Source: Armatimonadota bacterium
Lineage (GTDB): Bacteria > Armatimonadota > SYMT01
NCBI GenBank assembly: GCA_020696885.1
Contig: JAJFMS010000186.1
Location: forward strand, 1-7,164
Direction of reading: 5' to 3'
DNA length: 7,164 bases
Shown here: one piece after another, positions 1 through 4,555 of the stretch
Layout of the letters: each line of letters opens with the position of its first letter
Position numbering within the stretch: the first letter of the stretch is position 1
The notes under the pieces: model-generated
What the model was told of the DNA's origin: nothing
What the model saw: the letters and a program-made list of their open reading frames with translations, nothing else
Database searches by the model: none
Made by a program: the position numbers and the translations under genes

Positions 1-57
1 ACATTCTAAACGGTCGGGTCATCGCTCGCTGTCTGCACTGCGGGGAGGCTCAGAGAC

Positions 58-501
58 GTGTCGGATAGCTGCTTGATCTGTGACCGGGTTGGGACGTGGC
101 GGGCCGGGGAGAACCCCTACTTCGTCCACGAGTTCGAGCACTCGCTTCTGGTGGTCGGCGACCATCAGTTCCATCGAGGCTACTGCCTGGTGCTGCTCAA
201 GGAGCACGTCCGAGAGCTGCACGAGCTCAATCCGGACGTGCAGGGTCAGCTCTGGCAAGAGGTGATGCAGGCTGGGCGGGCGGTGGTGCGGGCGTTCCAG
301 CCGTGGAAGATGAACTATGCCTGCTACGGCAACGCGGAGCCGCACGTCCACTGGCACCTGTTTCCGCGGTACGATAGGGAGCCGGATCACACTCGCAACC
401 CGTGGCTGCACTCCGCCCGGTTCAAGGATCACCGGATCTCGCAGGAGTCTGCTGAGCAACTCGCTGCTCGGGTGCGGAGCAGCCTGCTTTGTGAGCCCTG
501 A
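58..501 (+). CDS. HIT-family protein (nucleotide hydrolase/transferase)
   Basis: A 147-residue cytoplasmic protein of the histidine-triad (HIT) superfamily, whose members hydrolyse or transfer nucleoside phosphates such as Ap4A or AMP-lysine-type adducts. The defining triad is visible as His96-Val-His98-Trp-His100 followed by Leu-Phe-Pro-Arg; the central His98 would be the nucleophile. The segment around residues 34-56 (GDHQFHRGYCLVLLKEHV) is the usual HIT core strand and helix. Cys5 and Cys8 form an N-terminal CxxC that in some HIT proteins joins a structural zinc site; that role is inferred. The start is a GTG. It is supported by a GGGGAGG Shine-Dalgarno sequence at 42-48, nine bases upstream, and by the family's usual N-terminus. 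The gene stands alone and converges on the haloperoxidase gene. The family is clear; the substrate is not. Confidence 0.93.
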   Translation: MSDSCLICDRVGTWRAGENPYFVHEFEHSLLVVGDHQFHRGYCLVLLKEHVRELHELNPDVQGQLWQEVMQAGRAVVRAFQPWKMNYACYGNAEPHVHWHLFPRYDREPDHTRNPWLHSARFKDHRISQESAEQLAARVRSSLLCEP

Positions 502-515
502 CCCCGGTAGGCGGG

Positions 516-590
516 AAATGCGTCATTACGGGGAGTAGAGACCACTAACGGGGCCGGAGTAATCGAGTGATGGGGAACTGGAGTGATGAG
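516..590. repeat. Short intergenic repeats: AATGCGT/CATTACGG fragment and GAGTGATG octamers
   Basis: In the gap after the HIT gene, AATGCGT (517-523) is fused directly to CATTACGG (524-531). These two words are the building blocks of the long inverted repeat at 6346-6413. A little further on, four 8-base units lie head to tail: GAGTAATC (557-564), GAGTGATG (565-572), a diverged GGGAACTG (573-580) and GAGTGATG (581-588). No gene is visible in 502-653. The repeats look like decayed members of the same class of intergenic element seen twice more in this window. Confidence 0.55.
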
Positions 591-617
591 GGCCGCGGCC
601 GACGAGCCCCGGCCCTC
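588..617. terminator. GC-rich hairpin between convergent genes (possible bidirectional terminator)
   Basis: An 8-bp perfect stem pairs GAGGGCCG (588-595) with CGGCCCTC (610-617) around a 14-base loop. It sits between the stops of the HIT gene (+) and the haloperoxidase gene (-), where a shared terminator would be expected. Neither strand has a U-tract after the stem, so it is not a canonical intrinsic terminator and the role is inferred from position. Confidence 0.4.
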
Positions 618-653
618 GCTGATGTGTAGATAGCAGTCCCGGTCTCGCCGGCG

Positions 654-2237
654 TTACGCCGAGCCGAGGAACGAGTTGTCGCTGCGAGCCCGGTCCAGTA
701 CCACGCTGGCGACGTTGCGGCCCAGTATCAGCCCCTGCTCGTTGTCACTCCGGAAGTGGATGCCACCGTAGAGGCGGGAGACGGCAGCCTGCTCGGCCGC
801 TTCTCGGAACCGGACCTGGTTCCCGAAGGCATTCTGGGTCTTGTGGCCGGGGAAGAGGAACTCCAGCACTTCCGCGGCCGCGCCGGAGAAGGTGGAGTGC
901 CCGGAGACGTAGGTCGGGAACGGCGGGGTCGTCAGCACGGACGTCCACGTCGGATCGTAGAACGACCGCCCGCTCATCGTCTGGATGGCCGTGATCGGCC
1001 GCACCGTCCAGTAGAAGAACTTACTGTCCCAGCACGCGATGGCGCTGTCTGCCATCGCCACGGAGAATAGCGCCATCGCCCGGGCTGCCCGCGGGGCGCT
1101 GACGCCGGACTGCTCGGTCCGCTCGATCGCCGCGGTCATCCAGTGTCCGGGTGGGGTGTTGGTACCGGGATCGTCCGCCCAGTAGAGCGCGATCTGCTGC
1201 TGCTGGGGGGTGAGGTTGTCGACCGTGTTCTTCACCTCGGCGGCTTCGTTCAGGAACGTCGGTGACGGGAAGGTGCCCTGGAGCGCGGGAGGCGCGGCGG
1301 GGCGGAACTGATCGCCGGACTCCAGCAGCCAGGGGTTCCAGGAACCGGCAAGCGGGAGGACCGGCGGAAAGACAAACCCCGGTGCCGTCGGAACCCAATA
1401 CTGGGGTCCGAGAGGCCGTCCGGGCTGGGTGGTGGTATTCCAGACCGCGGCGGCCCCGTCCGTGGAGCCGCGTCCGGCCGCAAAAAAGCCTACTGCCTGG
1501 CCTAGCAGCAACCCGGCTTCCACGTCGCTGCGATGGGCTGCGCCCGCCCACATCCGGGAGAACGCGGCGGCGTTAGCGGCCTCGTCGAACGTCATGGTCA
1601 CGCCGAGGAGGGTGACGGTCTGGGACGGCCAGAGGAAATTGAGCACCGTAGAAGCGGCCGCGGCTACCGCAGCATGCTCCGAGACATACGCCGGCAGCGC
1701 TTTGTGCACGTTGGACAATAGCCGGATATGCTTGGTCTCACGGGCCGGCTGCGCGCGCTTATAGCGGAACTTGGCGCTCCACGAAGCGGTCACCGCATCC
1801 TGGATGGCGGTATTCAGCAGCGCCATCGCGCGGGCCGCCAGCACCGGGTTGGTGCTGTTCTCCCGGACCTTCTCCAGCAGGATCTTGGACCACTGCGTCA
1901 CACCACCCTGCGGATCCCAGTACGCGATAAGCGCCTGCTGCTGCGCGGTAAGCGACGACTGGATCCCCTGGATCTCCAGCAACTCGGCGCGGTTCTGCGC
2001 GGAATTCTTCTTTGGCGGACCCGCCGGCACCATGCCGGGGACGGACGGCAGGAGCCAGGTCTGCCAGGTGCCGGCCTGGATATCCAGCGCGGCACGCTTC
2101 CGCGTGGAGTTCGGTTTTGGCGGTACCACCGCTGCCCCGGCCGTCGCGGAGAGGGCGAGCGAGGCTGCGCCCGCCGCGGAGAGACGCAGGAGGTCGCGTC
2201 GAGTGAGCGTCCGGTCGAGACTGGCTGGATCGTGCAT
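654..2237 (-). CDS. Tat-exported vanadium-dependent haloperoxidase-like protein with tandem-duplicated PAP2 domain
   Basis: A 527-residue protein of the vanadium haloperoxidase/PAP2 phosphatase superfamily. These enzymes oxidise halides with peroxide, or act as acid phosphatases, at a shared vanadate/phosphate site. The N-terminus carries a twin-arginine signal (TRRDLLRL, Arg13-Arg14, then an Ala-rich segment to about residue 36), so it is predicted to be exported folded. The C-terminal half has the full active-site set: Lys406 and Arg413-Pro414, Ser445-Gly446-His447, and Ser487-Arg488 with His494 and Asp498. The K-x6-R and R-x5-H spacings match fungal chloroperoxidase. Residues about 55-254 are a second, diverged copy of about 297-510, with Lys156, Ser186, His188, Arg228 and Asp238 kept but Arg413, Gly446 and His494 replaced by Gln163, Glu187 and Ala234. 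The ATG start has only a distant GGAGA about 17 bases upstream. It is divergent from queE. Halide oxidation versus phosphatase activity cannot be decided from sequence. Confidence 0.9.
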   Translation of the reverse strand: MHDPASLDRTLTRRDLLRLSAAGAASLALSATAGAAVVPPKPNSTRKRAALDIQAGTWQTWLLPSVPGMVPAGPPKKNSAQNRAELLEIQGIQSSLTAQQQALIAYWDPQGGVTQWSKILLEKVRENSTNPVLAARAMALLNTAIQDAVTASWSAKFRYKRAQPARETKHIRLLSNVHKALPAYVSEHAAVAAAASTVLNFLWPSQTVTLLGVTMTFDEAANAAAFSRMWAGAAHRSDVEAGLLLGQAVGFFAAGRGSTDGAAAVWNTTTQPGRPLGPQYWVPTAPGFVFPPVLPLAGSWNPWLLESGDQFRPAAPPALQGTFPSPTFLNEAAEVKNTVDNLTPQQQQIALYWADDPGTNTPPGHWMTAAIERTEQSGVSAPRAARAMALFSVAMADSAIACWDSKFFYWTVRPITAIQTMSGRSFYDPTWTSVLTTPPFPTYVSGHSTFSGAAAEVLEFLFPGHKTQNAFGNQVRFREAAEQAAVSRLYGGIHFRSDNEQGLILGRNVASVVLDRARSDNSFLGSA

Positions 2238-2239
2238 AA

Positions 2240-2283
2240 GCGGTTACCGCGGGTTCTCCGGAAGGCATTACCGCGCCTTCCGG
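2240..2283. promoter_or_regulatory. Dyad-symmetric control region between haloperoxidase gene and queE
   Basis: The 127-base divergent gap contains two symmetric elements next to the haloperoxidase start. One is an 11-base odd palindrome GCGGT-T-ACCGC (2240-2250). The other is a perfect 9-bp inverted repeat, CCGGAAGGC (2258-2266) with GCCTTCCGG (2275-2283), separated by 8 bases. They could be operator half-sites for a regulator acting on one or both genes. Alternatively they form a hairpin in the haloperoxidase 5' leader, where the stem would cover part of its only GGAG-like sequence. Function is inferred from position and symmetry. Confidence 0.4.
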
Positions 2284-2298
2284 CTCGGGTCGATCTGG

Positions 2299-2304
2299 TA
2301 AGAT
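2299..2304 (+). promoter_or_regulatory. queE: Possible -10 element for queE
   Basis: TAAGAT lies 60 bases before the queE start and matches the -10 consensus at four of six positions. The best upstream match for -35 (TTCCGG, 2278-2283) is poor and gives a short 15-base spacer, so this is a weak call. The only purine-rich ribosome-binding candidates, AGGAG at 2323-2327 and AAGGG at 2337-2341, lie too far from the ATG to be convincing. Confidence 0.25.
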
Positions 2305-2364
2305 AGGGAGGACCCTGCCTACAGGAGTGAGCGAGCAAGGGACAACGTAACAAGCGAACGTCTA

Positions 2365-3195
2365 ATGTCTGTTCTAACGCAACCGGACGACCCGGCGCAA
2401 CCCACCTGGTCCCGCCGAGCGCCAACGGCGCGGATCGTCGAGGTCTTCAGCAGCATTCAGGGAGAAGCCGAGCTGGTCGGTGTTCGCCAGATATTTCTGC
2501 GCTTGTTTGGCTGTAACCTCCGTTGCTTGTGGTGCGACAGTCCGGAGACGCTGACCGCGCCGAAGGGACCGCTGCTGCCCGGCCGGGCGGAACTGACGCC
2601 GGGAGGTGCAGACTTCGCGCCGCTGCCGAACCCCGCCACGCTGGAGGCGGTGCTGGACGCGGTCGCCCGGCTCGCGCGCGTGCCGCATCACTCCGTCAGC
2701 ATCACCGGGGGGGAGCCGCTGCTCCACGTCCGCTTTCTGGAGCGGCTGCTGCCGGAGCTGCAGCGGCGTGGGCTGCCCACCTACCTGGAGACGAACGGGC
2801 TGCTGCCCGGCCACCTGGAGCGGGTGGTGGACGCGGTCGACTGGATCTCGATGGACCTCAAGCCGCCCTCGTGCACGGGTGACCCGCTGCCGGATTGGTT
2901 GGAGCGCCACGCGGCGTTTCTGCAGGTGGCACAGGGTGGCCGGAAGCCACCCCGACTGTTCCTGAAGCTAATCGTGAGTGCGGACGCGCTGGAGGCGGAG
3001 CTGCGCGCCGCGTTCCGGTTAGCCGCCGAGGCCGCGCCGGGCGCCGGGCTCACGCTCCAGCCGGTGACGCCGTTCGGCAGGGTGGTACAGGCCCCGACCA
3101 TGGCGGAGATGCTCCGATGGCACGAGATCGCCAGCGAATACGTGGGCGAGGTACGGGTAATCCCGCAGCTTCACAAGCTGATGAACGTGCTCTGA
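2365..3195 (+). CDS. queE: 7-carboxy-7-deazaguanine synthase (radical SAM, queuosine pathway)
   Basis: A 276-residue cytoplasmic radical SAM enzyme. QueE converts 6-carboxy-5,6,7,8-tetrahydropterin to 7-carboxy-7-deazaguanine, the step that forms the deazapurine ring on the way to preQ0 and queuosine; it needs a [4Fe-4S] cluster, SAM and Mg2+. Visible evidence is the family N-terminal FSSIQGE (28-34), the cluster motif C50-x3-C54-x2-C57, the SAM-binding GGEP (115-118), ETNG (142-145), the DLK strand (164-166), and the C-terminal QLHKLMNVL. The residue pair after the last cluster cysteine is Asp58-Ser59, where many QueE proteins have Asp-Thr. The ATG at 2365 is the only plausible start because an in-frame stop lies at 2299-2301; no good Shine-Dalgarno sequence precedes it. 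No queC, queD, folE or dpd gene is in the window, so a housekeeping queuosine role is the simplest reading. Confidence 0.93.
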   Translation: MSVLTQPDDPAQPTWSRRAPTARIVEVFSSIQGEAELVGVRQIFLRLFGCNLRCLWCDSPETLTAPKGPLLPGRAELTPGGADFAPLPNPATLEAVLDAVARLARVPHHSVSITGGEPLLHVRFLERLLPELQRRGLPTYLETNGLLPGHLERVVDAVDWISMDLKPPSCTGDPLPDWLERHAAFLQVAQGGRKPPRLFLKLIVSADALEAELRAAFRLAAEAAPGAGLTLQPVTPFGRVVQAPTMAEMLRWHEIASEYVGEVRVIPQLHKLMNVL

Positions 3196-3213
3196 AAGAC
3201 CTGCGGGCTGGCA

Positions 3214-3229
3214 GGCCGGCGCGCCGGCC
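3214..3229. terminator. 16-bp perfect palindrome between convergent genes
   Basis: GGCCGGCGCGCCGGCC reads the same on both strands and lies 18 bases after the queE stop and about 30 bases beyond the pentapeptide-repeat gene stop on the other strand. It could act as a shared terminator hairpin. However, there is no U-tract on either strand, and a self-complementary 16-mer must sacrifice central pairs to form a loop. It may simply be a GC-rich palindrome. Confidence 0.35.
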
Positions 3230-3259
3230 CCCAATTGCTGCTCTGGTGCCACCGAGAGC

Positions 3260-3718
3260 CTAATCAGAAAGCCGTGCGCCGTGCGCGATCGGGTCGAAGC
3301 CGTCGGGCCAGTGCGTGTCCCGATCGAACCGGGTGCCGGAAAGCTTGGCCTCCGTCAGATCCGCGCCGGTAAGGTCCGCGTGCCCAAGCCAGGTGCCGCG
3401 GAGATTCGCCCGCTCGAGACGAGCGTCCCGCAGGTCGGCGTTGTACAGGTTGGCGTAGGACAGGTCGGACCCACGCAGGTTTGCGCCGCGGAAGGTGGTC
3501 CCGAAGAGATGGGCTCCGTGGAGGTCCGCCGCCGCCATCTCCGCGCCGCTCACGTCCATCCCGGCAAGGTCGGCCAGGCCCAGGTCCGCCCCCTTCAGGT
3601 TAGCGCCGGCCAGGCCCGGAGTGCGGATGGTCGTACGGTTCAGGTCCGAGCCCGCAAACACATCTGCGTCAACGCGATGCAGCACGCGGCCGGTATCTTT
3701 GTGCTTAATCTCGATCAT
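3260..3718 (-). CDS. Pentapeptide-repeat protein (right-handed quadrilateral beta-helix)
   Basis: A 152-residue protein made almost entirely of A(D/N)LXX-type pentapeptides. Counting the central hydrophobic residue, Leu, Met, Phe, Ile or Val recurs every five residues from Phe21 to Phe131: 23 positions with no break in register, nearly all with Ala, Ser or Thr two residues earlier. This predicts a beta-helix of a little over five coils. A short N-terminal cap (MIEIKHKDTGRVLHRVDA) and a C-terminal WPDGFDP...HGA segment, common at the end of such proteins, flank it. There is no signal peptide or membrane segment. Some relatives mimic DNA and protect gyrase (Qnr, MfpA), but this protein is shorter and nothing shows that role, so the function is unknown. 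The ATG start is preceded by only a weak GAG at the right distance. It converges on queE. Confidence 0.93.
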   Translation of the reverse strand: MIEIKHKDTGRVLHRVDADVFAGSDLNRTTIRTPGLAGANLKGADLGLADLAGMDVSGAEMAAADLHGAHLFGTTFRGANLRGSDLSYANLYNADLRDARLERANLRGTWLGHADLTGADLTEAKLSGTRFDRDTHWPDGFDPIAHGARLSD

Positions 3719-3742
3719 AAGGGTAACTCACTAATATTCGTG

Positions 3743-3918
3743 GACGGAAGTTACTGGCCGGGCAAGTAGGCCAGCGATGGTGCTAAGTTCGGCCAGGGGC
3801 TTGCACAGCCGATTCTACACCCGGAAGCCGCTGGTCCAAACCAGGGACCCGGCAAGCGTGGCGCAAGTTCCGTCGGCAGGGCCGCCAAAAAAAGCCCTGC
3901 AGATTTCGGCCCGCTGCC
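3743..3918 (+). ncRNA. Candidate structured RNA ending at the 3961 terminator
   Basis: This stretch folds on paper as plus-strand RNA. GACGGAA (3743-3749) can pair with TTCCGTC (3868-3874), enclosing three hairpins: CTGGCC/GGCCAG (3754-3759 with 3769-3774), GTGC-(T)-AAG with CTTGCAC (3780-3787 with 3800-3806, one bulge), and CTGGT/ACCAG (3831-3835 with 3840-3844). Two competing stems follow at 3875-3918. A strong terminator lies 43 bases beyond. I recognise no known RNA family (not SRP RNA, tmRNA, RNase P RNA or a known riboswitch). High GC makes chance pairing common, so this rests mainly on the downstream terminator. It overlaps a small ORF, which is an alternative reading. Confidence 0.25.
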
Positions 3919-3923
3919 AATAA
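3777..3923 (+). CDS. Possible 48-codon small ORF, hypothetical
   Basis: An open frame of 48 codons starts at ATG 3777, is preceded by AGG six bases upstream (3768-3770), and stops at TAA 3921-3923. A strong plus-strand terminator follows 37 bases later. The predicted peptide is basic (Arg/Lys/His) with no hydrophobic segment, and resembles nothing I know. About 72% of third codon positions are G or C, which looks low for coding sequence in a genome of this composition. That argues against a conserved gene. It is listed because it is the only plus-strand ORF that would make sense of the terminator; a non-coding transcript explains it equally well. Confidence 0.2.
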   Translation: MVLSSARGLHSRFYTRKPLVQTRDPASVAQVPSAGPPKKALQISARCQ

Positions 3924-3960
3924 TTAAAATGCGTTTCGGTTGCTGACACTCCTTTCATCG

Positions 3961-3992
3961 GGGACGGCCCATATCAGGGCCGTCCCTCTTTT
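3961..3992 (+). terminator. Strong intrinsic terminator, plus strand
   Basis: A perfect 10-bp stem, GGGACGGCCC (3961-3970) with GGGCCGTCCC (3977-3986), has a 6-base loop ATATCA and is followed directly by TCTTTT. On the minus strand the stem is followed by CGATGAAAGG, with no U-tract, so it acts on plus-strand transcription. No confident plus-strand gene lies between queE (ending 3195) and this point, and the gene between them runs the other way. Confidence 0.88.
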
Positions 3993-4007
3993 CGTCTGGG
4001 CGGATCA

Positions 4008-4205
4008 GGCGTTCAGGTGTTCGGGTGTTCAGGTGTTCGAGAAGGAACCGCAGCATCGCACGTCGTGAGCGTGGAGCTTCAACCTGGCGCTTCAACCTGG
4101 CGCTATATCCCGCTCCGGTCCCCGACACGCCACCAACAAAAACGCCCAGCCCATCATCGTCTCGGGTTTCTCCTGAAAACCTGAACACCTGAAGACCTGA
4201 ACGCC
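4008..4205. repeat. 198-bp inverted-repeat element with arms of 8-bp tandem units
   Basis: The left arm (4008-4042) is GGC followed by GTTCAGGT, GTTCGGGT, GTTCAGGT and GTTCGAGA. The right arm (4171-4205) is TCCTGAAA, ACCTGAAC, ACCTGAAG, ACCTGAAC and then GCC. The right arm reverse-complemented matches the left at 30 of 35 positions. The 128 bases between them have no gene. The layout, terminal inverted repeats around a short non-coding core, resembles a miniature element, but the arms are themselves tandem repeats and no target-site duplication is evident. It may instead be a locally expanded repeat. It sits just after the terminator and just before the aspS promoter. Confidence 0.75.
4076..4101. 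repeat. Tandem 13-bp direct repeat
   Basis: GCTTCAACCTGGC occurs twice with no gap (4076-4088 and 4089-4101), followed by a partial third copy, GCT. It lies inside the core of the 198-bp inverted-repeat element. A perfect 13-bp duplication in non-coding DNA suggests recent slippage. Confidence 0.85.
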
Positions 4206-4242
4206 GTTCCCGTTCCCCCTTCCCCCATGCTCCGGTTTGCGT

Positions 4243-4248
4243 TACAAT
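4243..4248 (+). promoter_or_regulatory. aspS: Probable -10 element of the aspS promoter
   Basis: TACAAT matches the -10 consensus at five of six positions and stands out in GC-rich surroundings. A -35 at standard spacing would be TTCCCC (4220-4225), which is poor, so an activator or weak -35 use is possible. Transcription from here would begin near 4255 and give a leader of about 300 bases before aspS. Confidence 0.45.
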
Positions 4249-4297
4249 CAGGGCGGTTTCAAGTGCAGTCGGAAACTTCCAACATGCCAGGCTTCTC

Positions 4298-4465
4298 CGG
4301 TCCGAGTCCGGACCGACCAGACCGATCCTCGCGGCGCGTGTGCCACCACGCGAAGGACGTCAACCTCTAGCCCGGCGCGGCCCTCCAAATGGGCGGCGCC
4401 GGGCGTAACCGGTGTCGTCCGCCGTTCCCAGGGGGCTCCCCAACGGCTGCCCGCTAGCGACGGGC
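4298..4465 (+). promoter_or_regulatory. aspS: Structured 5' leader of aspS
   Basis: Five local stem-loops occur in a row. They are CGGTCCG/CGGACCG (4298-4315), CGCGTG/CACGCG (4335-4352), a long stem of 9 + 4 bp interrupted by one G-G mismatch (4370-4404, loop TCCAAAT), GCCGTT+GGGG with CCCC+AACGGC (4421-4447), and GCCCG/CGGGC (4449-4465). The third is strong even for GC-rich DNA. No U-tract, so no intrinsic attenuator, is visible, and the conserved T-box sequence is absent. The region 4206-4555 holds no convincing gene. A regulatory leader is an inference from length and structure. Confidence 0.35.
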
Positions 4466-4555
4466 CGCGACTCGACTCTCCGCCGCCCGCCGGCCGGCCC
4501 CTTCCCTGGTGTGCCCGCATCGCGCGCGTCCGGACCTTAAGATCAGGATTTTGAA

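Noticed and set aside
1021..1551. A 176-codon minus-strand frame in another phase
   Set aside because: It lies wholly inside the haloperoxidase gene, is Arg/Pro/Gly-rich, and has no recognisable domain.
2305..2364. preQ1 riboswitch in the queE leader
   Set aside because: The short leader lacks the characteristic preQ1 stem-loop and A-rich tail, and I could not draw the pseudoknot.
2365..3195. 7-deazaguanine DNA-modification (dpd-type) defence locus
   Set aside because: Only queE is present; none of the dpd modification or restriction genes lie in the window.
3281..3769. A 162-codon plus-strand frame with QVG-type periodicity
   Set aside because: The periodicity is the complement of the pentapeptide repeats on the minus strand. 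It would overlap that clear gene completely.
3955..4188. A 77-codon minus-strand frame
   Set aside because: It runs through the terminator stem and both parts of the inverted-repeat element, so its composition comes from repeats rather than from coding selection.
4008..4205. CRISPR-like array
   Set aside because: Units are 8 bases long, directly abutting and inverted at the far end, with no spacers and no cas gene.
4538..4543. A second TAAGAT as a close promoter for aspS
   Set aside because: It lies 12 bases from the start codon and abuts the AGGA ribosome-binding site, so a transcript from it would lack a usable leader.
4237..4554. A 105-codon plus-strand frame ending just before aspS, considered as a leader protein
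   Set aside because: It starts at TTG within the promoter, upstream of the likely transcription start, and its translation looks like random GC-rich sequence across the hairpins.
4255..4555. T-box riboswitch for aspS
   Set aside because: The conserved T-box element (GGGTGGNACC-like) and a leader terminator with U-tract are absent.
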